Positions 11,613-22,045 of a stretch of DNA of 64,000 bases are shown piece by piece. Origin of the DNA: Bisporella sp. PMI_857 (lineage: Eukaryota; Ascomycota; Leotiomycetes; Helotiales; Helotiaceae); NCBI GenBank assembly GCA_021307315.1, contig JAJSPD010000018.1:496001-560000 (forward strand), given 5' to 3'. The position numbers were made by a program, and so were the translations under genes. The notes beneath the pieces were generated by a model, which was given only the letters and a program-made list of their open reading frames with translations, searched no databases and was not told where the DNA came from. Position 1 is the first letter of the stretch; the number at the start of each line of letters is the position of its first letter.

Positions 11613-12440
11613 ATGAAAACCATTCTTCCATTCTTCTTTCTAGCTCTCGCGCAATGTCAAGGAGGTTGGTGGGAGCTGCGACACCATCACGGCGACCACG
11701 GGCAAGGAGGGCAGGTTCCTGGAATCGCTTTTAGTATCGTTGATGGCAGCAGCGTGGAAATAAGCCCGTCAGATCCAGCGCCAGTGGCCCTGGCAGAACC
11801 GGTTCCAACTGCAATTGCAGATCAGACAACATCTCCAGTGCCTAGCATTCAACCAGTCACTCCCTTATCTACTTTTTCCGTCTCATCTACGGCAACACCT
11901 TCTATTGCACCGAACGCAGCACCAAGAATAGGGCCACAATTTCCCGGCATCGACCCGGCATTGATTGTGCCAGCTTTTCCTGTCGAGCCAACGACTACAC
12001 TCACACCAACTCTAACCTCAACAAGAATAATCTCCCTCAAGACCGGGACCTCGGACCCTATCTCACCCCTCATATCAACCTGCTCCAACCCTCTAAGTTG
12101 CCGCAAATCCACAGCTTGCTCAGCAGATCGCAAATGCCTTTGCCAGCCCTCAGTTGACGGTGTTGGCTACTGTCTTGCCGATGTCTCATGCAGCAAGCTG
12201 AAGGACTGCGACACGAACGCGGATTGTGGGGAGAGGAGTAAATGCATGGTGACGTGCTGTGCGGAGAAGAAGTGTTTGGAAGTGCAATTCCTTTGCAACA
12301 ATCCCGGAAGCCCCAGTAGGATTTTTAAGAATAGCGAGGATGGCGTTGGTGGTGGTGAAGGGGCAGATAGAGGGGAAAAGGAGGAGACTACTAACGGGGT
12401 AGAAAGAAGGAGAAGGGCGAGACGGTCGAGGCGAGTATAG
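11613..12440 (+). CDS. Cysteine-rich secreted protein (effector-like), unknown function
   Basis: Intronless, 275 residues from the ATG at 11613. This start gives a clean signal peptide (MKTILPFFFLALAQCQGG); the upstream in-frame ATG at 11562 would add 17 residues ahead of it. A His/Gly-rich patch (RHHHGDHGQGG) and a long Pro/Thr/Ser-rich linker follow. About 75 residues near the C terminus carry 14 cysteines in regular spacing, including CSADRKCLC, DCDTNADC and CMVTCC. The tail is very basic (RRRRARRSRRV). The even Cys count and spacing suggest an extracellular disulfide-knotted module. The family is not recognised; an effector or a cell-surface protein are both possible. Confidence 0.7.
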   Translation: MKTILPFFFLALAQCQGGWWELRHHHGDHGQGGQVPGIAFSIVDGSSVEISPSDPAPVALAEPVPTAIADQTTSPVPSIQPVTPLSTFSVSSTATPSIAPNAAPRIGPQFPGIDPALIVPAFPVEPTTTLTPTLTSTRIISLKTGTSDPISPLISTCSNPLSCRKSTACSADRKCLCQPSVDGVGYCLADVSCSKLKDCDTNADCGERSKCMVTCCAEKKCLEVQFLCNNPGSPSRIFKNSEDGVGGGEGADRGEKEETTNGVERRRRARRSRRV

Positions 12441-15400
12441 AAGATGGAGAAGAGAAGGATGAGAGAATGTTGAGCAGGAGCAACGACACCTAAGCGCAAG
12501 CACGAAGGAGAAGAAAATAACGTTATACTTGTGGGTGCATGGCATTTGGAGTCCTGAAATCATTGCTGGAGTTTATGGGGTTTGCCCTAAGCATATTTAC
12601 TAAGAGAAACTACTTTTTATGATGGACAGCAACTTACACGAGCTTCGCACTCAATGTCTTTGAGGCTCAAAATATTGATGGTGGGATGTGTTCGATGCTT
12701 TTTATTCTTGCCTCCCAAACAGAAGTTAGACACGGTCTGCTAAGGTTTACTGCGCGTCCTTTGTGGACTCCTTGAAGTGTCCTGACAACGCCCATTGGAA
12801 ATAGTCGCTTCCCGCCGGCATGGCCTTCTCCATTTCGATTGTGTCACATTTGATAGTGAGAACCGTGGTGGTGGTCATGTGCTAGAGCGGGTATATATCG
12901 ATCGGGGGCTTCCATCACGAAGGAGAGGTATGACTAATATGTGAAGAAGATACATATACGCATGTAATAATGATAAAGGTTACATGGCCGACCTCAGCAC
13001 CCCAAGGCGACATGTCAATACGACGCTCTCCGCTGTACGAAGCTCAAGGCTTGTAGATTTTGATACAGATGTGTGTAGCCGAATACGTGCCGAACAATAA
13101 TTGGCGGTATGTCCGGCTAAGTGAGCCCTCAAACTGTGTTTTGTGCAGCCAACTGTTTTGGCTGCTTTGGGCGTTTGAATTTTACTTTCTATAGCGCTGC
13201 TATTGCATCACGGCACTAGAACCCCCCCGAGACTAACGACCAAGGAGTCGGGACGGCATGCCCCATGCCATCCATGCTTGCTTCTTTTCAGCAGCGTACA
13301 GGGCTGTAAACTCTCTTCACTACAAGGACGGATAACCCAAACTTGTGGTACGTAAACAGTGGCCTCATGGAGCGGCGCTACGCAGCAGATATCAAACGCT
13401 ATTGTCGTCATCTTCCGACACACAACCTTCTGCCTTTTTCATTTTTCCTTTTCCTTTTCCTTGCGGCCCGAATAGCCAACCCCCACCAAACAGGCAAAAG
13501 CTCGGAGGCACCGTATTATCCCCTTGAGGGGAACCCTGGGAGGGTTTGATGTTGCAGGGTATACTCAGGGAGGTTCCGCATACAGGCCTTAGCACGCCAC
13601 AAGTTCTGCTACGTAATTTGTGGGGGTAGGACGGAGGGGTAGTTTTTGAGTTTATCTTTAGTCTCTGGTAACTAAGTTGGCTCTTGGTATGTTTGCTTTA
13701 AACACAGCCTCGGATTGTTGACTTGGTTCTATACGCAAAGGGTTCCGTGGGATTTTCGGCAAAGCCTGCTTCTATATGGACTTTCAGGGGCTCGCTTAGC
13801 TGTATCCCACAGTACGGCTTCGTGAGCATGTTTTTTTGGGGCCCAAGATGATGAGATTAGCTAAGATATGTATCCGAAAGGTGCACATCTAGTTTAGAAT
13901 AGCTATTGGCTAGCAGATTTGAACACTATCCTAGGAGCATCTGTGGCAAAAAGTTACAAACATCTGATATTCTTGCAAGATGGTGATATTTTCGTCTAGT
14001 TAAGCATGCAGCTATGAAAAAGACGTCAATGTCTTACACCGAAGTAAGAATAAGCATCTGCTAGAGTTGCGATGAGCGGATGCAAACGTCATTATGATCA
14101 CTCGCCTGTAGATTGGTTCCCTAGGCAGCAGTACCTGTGCGCTTGACATATGTCCCGGCAATCCTGCCAGTGATCTAGTGTGGAAGAAGACAGGCATTGT
14201 GCACTTTACTATGAGAAATCTGTCTACAAAGGAGAAGCCCGTTGATGCAGACCATAAACGATATGCTGCTTTCCTGTCAGTGTGTAAATGGTCCTGTATA
14301 ATATTGGCCACTACCGCTGTTGGCAGTCTTGTCCATAAAAACCTTTCCCGCAATCTCGCAATGGGTTGGTGCCATAGAAAATGAAAAAATATATTCGGAT
14401 CTACCGCCGGCAGTGGCTCTATAGCCGCAAGTAGAGGGTCAAGTAAAGATGAAATGAAGTTTGTCTTTTCATGAGCGTGCATGGGCGAGCCAAATCGACA
14501 ACCGCATCTCAGCTCTTAACACAACATGATGAAGAGAAATAAATGAAGAAAGGAGTACATTGCACAGCTTCAGAGGAGCTCGACTTCGCGCTCGGGATCG
14601 CTTTAGGCAAATGACACCAGGATGCTGGAACTTCTACATATAGAGGCTGAACAGAGAGAACAGCGTGACGAGTATAGAAAGAGGGGCATAAGGGGCTTGC
14701 TAGATACATTAAGTCAGCTTCTCGTTTTAAGCCTTTGGGGTGCACTTTGAGCTGCATCGCTGGAGACCAGGTATTTCCAAAGCGACGCAAAAATCTATTG
14801 CCGGTCATTTAGCTGCTGGTATAGTGCAATTGGACGAGAACTTTCATGGTTTTACCTAAATGGTAACCATGATCTAATATAGGCGAACATCCACTAATGA
14901 TAATCAATTGAGACCGGTGCAAGCAAGCGGGCAACATACTGATTCGTTTAATGGGGGGGGGGGAGGCGCTACTCGGAGATTTGACTTACGAATATCAAAA
15001 CTTAGATATCAAAAGAAAACATGAATGCATGCTCGGATATGATTCGGATTCGGATTCATATTCCCCATCCTTTAAGGAAAGAAAAAATTGTCCGGTATAG
15101 TGAAAGACCAGAGGTTCCTCGTTTGGGACGGTAACGGACGTCCATACGAACGCCGTCGCGAAGTGTGGGAAGAAAGTTAGGAATGTTACGCCTACTCATG
15201 AGCCGAGACTATCTCGTTCATGGATTTGCTTGTCAAAAATCCTACTGATGTCACGCCAAGACGTATTTGAATGGCGGCGATGAGGAGGGCGGCATGCCTG
15301 AAGCTGACCGCCTCCAACCAGGCAAAGATATTGAGAGCTTTAGAGACTCTTCGGATGATTCCACCGATGCTGCAACTGCCTATTTTTTGGACGAGATCGT

Positions 15401-15750
15401 TTTCGTAAATGACGAGGAATACGCCGTGGGAGAGTCTGATGCTGAGTCCGATGATCACGCGGATGGTGATTACACGGAGGCATAGAGAGGTATTTCGGAA
15501 TATCTGATATAGTGACACCCGTTAGCAATTTATTCGAATATGCAGATATGGTGTATATGGTATGATCTCTTGTCAATGGTTGAGTGGAAAATGGTGTGCT
15601 GTCATATGGACAGCCGACATTTTGATGTGATTAGCACTTGTACAAAATTGCATGTAGTCACATTATTCGAAATGAATGTCTATTCCATTCCGATACATCC
15701 TTCCATTTCTATCATCCGTGATTTCATTACACTTATATTGTTACAATTCT
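12441..15750. other. long gene-poor region
   Basis: About 3.3 kb with no supported gene. It contains an 11-G homopolymer (14953-14963) and a short GATTCG repeat near 15040-15058. The longest frames are 14012-14482 on the minus strand (156 codons) and overlapping frames on both strands at 15192-15518. None shows a domain or convincing codon bias. No transposon ends or direct repeats were obvious by eye. Confidence 0.45.
14953..14963. repeat. poly-G homopolymer (11 nt)
   Basis: Uninterrupted run of 11 G in a non-coding stretch. Length may be uncertain because of sequencing error. Confidence 0.8.
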
Positions 15751-16793
15751 TTAGATGCCTTTGAGGTGAGTATTGTCTCTAGCATCCACAGGCACGTATC
15801 TCTCTGCTAAAGCCTGCTCTACGCTCTTTTCTTGGTCATTCGGTTTCTCGTACCTCTCCCGTAGAGCTTTCTCCACGGCTGATGATTCACTGGTCACTGG
15901 TTGTAGCGTTGATTCAATTTTATCTTCTGAAACACCGATGGCTGCTTGAGCGTTGCCTAAGAATATCATTGTCAATATACATAGATTGGAAACCATAGAT
16001 ATTGTTTGGTCTAGTAAAGCACTCACCAATAACTTCTTTGCTCTTTTCAACTCCTTTAGAAATGGCATCCCTTACAGCTCCACGGGCGGCGTCTATTGTT
16101 CCACCACTATTACGGATCGAGTCGGCCACCTCATGTGCATTGCTCTTGGCCTCTGCTCCAGCTCTACCAACTTTCCTGCTAGTAGCATCTCGTAAATCCG
16201 CCGCCTTGAGCTCCGCAGTCATCTTTTTCTCGTGTGCAATAGCAGCAGCTTCCTCGGCTTTCAGCTTCGCAGCTTCTGCGATTCGGCTTGTTCCTTCTTT
16301 TGTCGAAGCCAGTGCCTGGGCAGCATTATCCTTTGCAACTTCAACAGCGGCAGCAGTCTCGTCGCTTGCCTTCCCAGCCGCCTGGCTATTGAGCAATCTA
16401 GAAACAGCACCCTCTAGTCTTTCCCTCACTTCGTCCCAGTCTGTCCTCTGCACCCACCGCACTGCATTTTCTACTTCCTCGTTCCACCGGTCTTTTGCAG
16501 TTTCGACTAAGGTCCCTCGCTCCTCTCGTGCTAATTCAGCACGGCTTTGTGGTGGCAGAAGAGGAGCTGGTTCAAGCAGGCTTGTCAAAACGCTGGATTG
16601 TGCACGTAGTTGATGTGCTTGCGCCTTTCGATTCCGCTCATGGGCGAGAACTGTGAGATATGCGATACCGAGAGTGAGCGTGACTCCTCCAGTCTGTTTT
16701 GCTCATTAGCAGCGCATCAGTGAAATTAATAACATCCAAAATTCAATGTTTCCGAAACTGGGAAACACTCACAAAGCCTGTTGTGAAGCCCAT
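15751..16793 (-). CDS. MIC12: MICOS complex subunit Mic12
   Basis: Subunit of the mitochondrial contact site and cristae organising system in the inner membrane. Exons 16773-16793, 16027-16693 and 15751-15956 give 297 residues. The first exon is only seven codons (MGFTTGF). The splice yields TGGVTLTLGIAYLTVLAHER, a single N-terminal transmembrane helix followed by ERNRKAQ, as in fungal Mic12. The diagnostic block is SRAELAREERGTLVETAKDRW then ENAVRWVQRTDWDEVRE. The middle is an Ala/Lys/Glu-rich helical repeat region (about 110-210). The end has paired motifs VEKALRERYEKP and VEQALAERYVPV. Divergent from bL17m with 351 bp between starts, so two mitochondrial genes share a promoter region. Confidence 0.88.
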
Positions 16794-17144
16794 TGGTCTC
16801 TACACTTGGCTAATTGTCCGGCGCAAATTCAGTAGAGGTACTTAAATGAAGCGGTCACGTAGAGTCCAATTGGCACTGATTCGGAGCTTTGAGAGGCTCT
16901 TTCAATAAGGATATCAAGGTCGATCATTGAAGTTGGTTGCAGCTCGGCGAAAAGTTCTGCCAAGAGATCAAGACGCGATAGCTTCGAATTTGACATCCCA
17001 TACCACCACAATTATTTCAGCATCCTGTCAAACTACATCACCAAGCTTCTCGTATCTCTGGTCACTGTATCCGGGCATATTCAACTCAAATAAGAATTAT
17101 TCTTGATCCAGCTGTCTGTCACTTCCAAATATTAACTGCCGACA
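16794..17144. promoter_or_regulatory. divergent promoter region of two mitochondrial genes
   Basis: A 351-bp gap between the start codons of MIC12 and the bL17m gene. Both products go to mitochondria, so shared regulation is plausible but is not shown by any motif I can name. Confidence 0.45.
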
Positions 17145-17782
17145 ATGGCTGGCGGCCGATTAAAATATCGACATCTGAACCGCTCGTCCGCACATCGACA
17201 AGCACTCCTTCGAAACCTTGTCACCTCCCTCTTCGAACATGAGACTATATCCACAACTTGGCATAAAGCAAAGGAAGCTCAACGGTTGGCAGAGAAGTTG
17301 GTCACGCTGGGAAAGAAGAACACTGAAGCCAGCAAGCTGAGGGCTCACCAAATCTTCTATGTGTGTTCACAATCTGCCTTAAAAATGAAAGTTTCATTCT
17401 AATAACTATGCAGAGCCCACACAAACTCGTCCCGAAACTTTTTGGACCTATACGAGAACGATATCTGACTCGAGATGGTGGTTATACGAGAGTTCTTAGA
17501 GTTGAGCCCTTGAAGGACGATCAAGCTCCTTCTGCAATTCTGGAGCTTGTGGATGGACCGAAGGATATGCGCTTCGCCATGACGGCGCGAACGATTGCGC
17601 GACAGCGCAAAGAAGGACAGGAAATGAATGAGATGACGAAGAGAAACATAGAGAAGGTAGTACGATACCGGAAAAATGGTGAGAAGGAGCTGGAAGATAT
17701 GGTGCAGAAGATGAGCAAGCTTGAGTTTCCTCCAAGAGACAACTCTAAGACTGATGAGAGGAGGTGGGGAGGCACAGTCTAA
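17145..17782 (+). CDS. MRPL8: Mitochondrial large-subunit ribosomal protein bL17m
   Basis: Homologue of bacterial L17 and yeast Mrpl8, part of the 54S mitoribosomal subunit. Exons 17145-17360 and 17414-17782 give 194 residues; the 53-nt intron uses a GTGTGT donor and ATGCAG acceptor. The N-terminal block [20 protein letters not shown] is the L17 signature (G-x-x-x-L-x-R-x-x-x-H-R-x-A-L-x-R-N), followed by [14 protein letters not shown]. The splice joins AHQIFY to [13 protein letters not shown], then [11 protein letters not shown]. The C-terminal 60 residues are a charged extension usual in fungal versions. It converges with UTP25 with only 83 bp between stop codons. Confidence 0.93.
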
Positions 17783-17865
17783 TCCTCAGAGGATTGTGTA
17801 AAAGGTATGATATGTACATCAGAATTGGCTTGGGATGGCGTTTGCATTTTTAAGATGATCTGTGT

Positions 17866-20082
17866 CTACACGAAATCAAAAGTGTCCCCTTTGTCTGTGA
17901 TCATTCGGCCGGTCCTTTCTGTGCCTACTATTCTCTCAAACTTCAGACGATCCCATTTGGAGAACATCACTCTAACGCTACCTTCACCGTGTCCTAATTG
18001 CCCTTCATTCACGCTTCGAGCCAAGAATCCACCAACTATCTCTTTATAAAAGATTGGATTCTCAGGCAAGCCATACATAATGACTCTCTTTACACCCCTG
18101 ATACGAAATCTGAAGAAATGATGTGCTCGTTCGGTATAGAGTAAGACGCTATGCCGTCCATTCAGAAAATGTGATCGAGCTCGAGACTGGTCAGAAGCAG
18201 GGGTGTATTCGGAAATACTGCCAAATGACAAGCTAGTGGATGTCGAAAAATAATTCCTGATTCGATCAAAGTCCAAAGAAGAGGAGATGAATATTAGAGT
18301 TCCTGTTGTGTCCTTGGCCCGGCGAGTTAGAGTTGGAATGATAGATGCGGTGAAATAGTTGAATCTGGCATCTGGATCGTCGGTGAACGAAGGGGACTCA
18401 AGTCTTGAAAAAGTTTGTTTGACCTTTAATTCAAGATTCTCAATCTGCCCAGCATAGTTGGGGATAACCTTGGATTTTCCAGCCCAGTTTTGAGATTGGT
18501 TATAGAGAAGGCTGTTGATCTCGGGCGTATTAAAGGCGGAGAGAGCAATAGTTTGGCGAAAATGTTTAGCATTGAGATCTAAATACCACGGACGAATGCG
18601 ACTGATATCGCAATTGCGTAGATCTTTGGGCTGTAGATTTAGATGTTGGAAAATGTATTCCATGTGATCCCAGCTTTGCATAATGTGCGCGTCTGTTTGA
18701 TCAAGTATGGCCACCTCAATCGAGCTAAGGAAGTCATAATCCCCTTTCTGGGGCCTTTTCCCCCCTTTCCCTTCGATTACTCTTCGCAATCCTAGAGGAC
18801 TAGCAAATATGATGTCTGAGTTATAAAACCCAGAGAAGAACTTGATTGTCTTCTTGGTCCATTTTAGCCCAAACAAAGGCTCTTCATTATCCTCCTTTCC
18901 CTCGAACAATTCTCGAAAGTCTGCAGGTTTGTCCCCGGGAACTGTCTCTTCCATTTCCACATATCTATCATTGAAGATATTCCGTTTCTCCTGCTGGTCT
19001 GGTTCGCACAAGGATGTGATCATATTGATCATTCTTACGCATGATTGCTTTGAATGCAGAATCATGAGCACTTTGGGTCGGGTGTAACCTTGGTCAGGTG
19101 AAGGATCTTGCTCTTTCTCAATTCGTGTTTTGTTCTTCATAACCCGTTCTCGAGTTCTGTAAAGTGTTAGGCGAGAATATTGGATAAATCCTTAAGACTT
19201 ACTTGTAGATATGATTTATAGCATGCAAACAAACTAAGCGTCGAAGATCATCCGAGTTCGACACAGTACGTTCGCAAAACAAAAAATCCTCATAATTAAA
19301 GATTAAAGGTGCAATAGAGCTTTCGAGATCGTTAAAATTTGGTCTCTGCCTCGAAACGATACCCGCTAACTTTTTGTGTATTTTCAAGTCAACAGGCGCA
19401 GCTGCTTTCCCAAGCACATAACTATCTTTTACCTGGTTGGTCTTCGGTAGACTGATAACAGCTGTCCCTGAATTCGCTAGCAACACTTTGTGAGATGACC
19501 AAGACTTTTGCTGTATAGCTGCTAGCCTTTGCGCTAAAGTATTGTCATCGGGGTCTGCAAAATGAGTCTCAAATGGATCTGAGGTGTCTAATGCATCATC
19601 ATCATCATCAGAGTCCTCGTCCTGTTCCACATGACTAGGAACAGTTTCGTTAACACTCTCAACCACATCCGGCCCTGGTACATGGCCAATCTTCCTTCTC
19701 TTAGCCTGGGGGGGTGCACCAGAAGAAAGACTTTCCAAAAGAGCGGCATAGGAGCTTCTAGCCGGGCCATCCTCGTCGCCTTCTTCATCACTAGAAGATT
19801 CTATTTCTAATGGTTCCTCTTCTTCAGAAGATGATGATTCGGATTCCGAATTTTCGTTCTCTTCTCTGTCGAGAAATCAGTTAAATATCCTTGTTAATAG
19901 TGACAAAATCCTTACGCCTCTCGCTGAGCTAGTCGAGCACTATCATAAATAGGTTTTCCTCTACCCCTTTTGAACCCTCCTCGGCCTCGACTTCCTGGGT
20001 TACCGCCTCTCGAACTGCCACGCTGGAATCCCCTACCTCGACCTCCAAAGCCTGAACCTCGGGTGCCACCGTGGAAAGCCAT
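17866..20082 (-). CDS. UTP25: U3 snoRNA-associated protein 25 (Utp25), SSU processome
   Basis: Nucleolar protein needed for early 18S rRNA processing. It has a degenerate DEAD-box-helicase-like fold without working ATPase motifs. Exons 19916-20082, 19203-19865 and 17866-19156 give 706 residues. The N terminus is an RGG-rich tail (GSGFGGRGRGFQRGSSRGG), followed by an acidic Ser/Glu/Asp region (about 55-140). The Utp25 domain begins near residue 170 and includes PKVLMILHSKQSCVRMIN, FYNSDIIFASPLGLRR, LSSIEVAILDQTDAHIMQSW and IRPWYLDLNAKHFRQTIALS. The C-terminal block is SVLLYTERAHHFFRFRIRG, then VIMYGLPENPIFYKEIV. Both introns split lysine or alanine codons cleanly (HAINHIYK-TRERVMKN). It shares a 520-bp divergent promoter with eIF3f; both serve ribosome or translation functions. 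Confidence 0.93.
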
Positions 20083-20602
20083 ACCGCAGAATCTTTTGCG
20101 GTTGTCACAGAAAAGTAGTTGATCCTGATAAGTGGATATCAGAAATCCCGAACGATCTAGAAGTTAGTCCATCTAGGGTTGCAGCTTCAATGAGTCAATG
20201 GTAATCAATTGCTTGCTGGTATTAAAATATGCTTTTTAACATATGGAATTTCTGGATCTTTATAAAATTTCCAGGCTTATCTTATCAGCTATGGCACGTG
20301 ATAATTATTGCTCCTTTAACCAAATATTGCAAAATTTTAAAGTCGAAATCTTGTCTATGGTAAGGTTCAGTAGTAGACTTAAATACTTTAATTTATTGGA
20401 GCCATTTTTAGCATTTGATCTGTTCGTGAACGCAGGACTACAGCTGTGCAGCATCAAGACATTTATTGACCCCTCGCTAGCCTCCCCACAATCGAAAATC
20501 TCAAGGCGCATTCAGCAACTTCATCGGCTCAGCGACGCCTCAAACCAAATCTCTACGACAGCTTCTTCAACCCTCTGTCTGTCCAAGGCACTACCACCCA
20601 AC
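20083..20602. promoter_or_regulatory. divergent promoter region, UTP25 / eIF3f
   Basis: 520 bp between two start codons of a ribosome-biogenesis gene and a translation-initiation gene. Open frames within it are short and AT-rich. Confidence 0.45.
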
Positions 20603-21739
20603 ATGGCGGTCAGCACTGAAAATTTCCTGCATCTTTCGCGCCCTCTTGCACCTCAAGCACCAGGAATTCAGCCCACGACAACCCCTCTCAATGTCATAAT
20701 TCAACCACAAGTGAGTTTCAAACCCCAGATCTTGCAGCTCTCGCTGACAGGTGATTAGGCAATATTCTCTATTCTCGACCATGCGATTCGGAGAGATAAC
20801 CGGGATCCACAAACCACACAATCGACAAGAGTTATCGGGGCTTTGCTTGGTGTTCGTTCTGAAGATGGCGTGGAGGTTGAAGTACGAAACTGTTTCGCAA
20901 TCCCACACACAGAGAATGAGGATCAGGTTGAGGTAGACGTAGAGTACCAAAAGAACATGCTCGCCCTGCAGCTTAAAGCCAACCCCCGAGAAGTTTTACT
21001 AGGATGGTATACTACAAGTTTAGAACTCAACAACTTCAGCGGTCTTATCCAGAACTTCTTCGCCAGCCAGGAGACTGGGACTTTTCCCCACCCAGCTGTT
21101 CACATTACAGTTTCTACAGAGCCAGGAAAGGAGATTGAAGCTAGGGCTTATATCAGCGCTCCCGTTGGTGTGAATGCGGACCGTGCAGCTGAAAGCTGCC
21201 TTTTCATCGCTGTCCCATACGACATCCGTTATGGAGAATCAGATAAAAGCGGACTTGAGCTCATATCTGGCGCGAAGGACAATGAGAACCGAGCAGCACC
21301 AGTGGTTTCGGATATTGAAGGACTAGAAAGAGCGGTTGACCAAACTTTGGATTTATTGGAGCGGGTATCAGAGTATGTCAACATGGTTTTGGACGAGGAG
21401 AGAGAACCCTCGAATGCTCTAGGTCAATTTTTGATGAATGCTCTGTCATTAGCACCCAAGGTTGATCCACAAGATATCGAACGGGATTTCAACAACCACA
21501 TTCAAGATGTTCTCGTCATATCATACCTTGCAAATACTATCCGCACCCAAATTGAGTTATCTCAAAGGCTGGCCACATCAACTCTTACCATGGGTGGTTC
21601 AGATGCACTTTCGACAACAGGAGGTGATGGTGGTGAGAAAGGAGAGCGTGGTGGGGAGAAGGGCAAACGTGGAGGTCGTAGTGGCAGAGGGGGTCGTAGT
21701 GGTGGGCAGCAGCGAGAACCAAGAGAGCCAAATGAGTAA
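20603..21739 (+). CDS. Eukaryotic translation initiation factor 3 subunit F
   Basis: MPN-domain subunit of eIF3, acting in cytosolic 43S preinitiation complex assembly. Exons 20603-20710 and 20759-21739 give 362 residues, a normal fungal length. The 48-nt intron ends at GATTAG, and the junction reads [20 protein letters not shown], followed by [20 protein letters not shown], the MPN core. [22 protein letters not shown] follows, and the C-terminal helical region contains [18 protein letters not shown] and [19 protein letters not shown]. As expected for eIF3f, the metal-binding JAMM residues are not intact, so it is non-catalytic. The tail is Gly/Arg/Lys-rich ([13 protein letters not shown]), a likely RNA-contact segment. 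Confidence 0.95.
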
Positions 21740-22045
21740 TTATCCGTCGGAGGATGAGTGACTTCGGACAATTTCCAGACAGATCAGCTATGCATTATTT
21801 GCATTGTATAGGACGGAAAAAGTATGGCGTTCCCGGGGATTATAGAGCCATTGTTACAGAATACCATTGTGTTACAAAGTTTTGTTCGCATGAAAGACTA
21901 TTTACGATTATGGATCTTTCATTCATGTCTATTGCTCCTGATAATGAATCCTGTACTAAAGCTTGTTTATGCCCTTATTTGTCCCCCGACGCCGCCAATG
22001 CTACCATACGCCTTTGCTATTTTATCACATTACAAGTCCTAAACT
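21740..22045. other. convergent 3' flanks
   Basis: 306 bp between the stops of eIF3f and the R3H protein; nothing else seen. Confidence 0.5.

Noticed and set aside
14012..14482. 156-codon open frame on the minus strand
   Set aside because: No domain, signal or codon structure, and it lies in a region rich in scattered chance frames.
15192..15518. Overlapping frames on both strands, one encoding an acidic 72-residue peptide
   Set aside because: The two are mirror images of the same DNA, and neither resembles a known protein or has flanking splice support.
15751..17782. MIC12-bL17m divergent pair as a co-regulated mitochondrial module
   Set aside because: Two adjacent mitochondrial genes may occur by chance, and no shared motif was identified.
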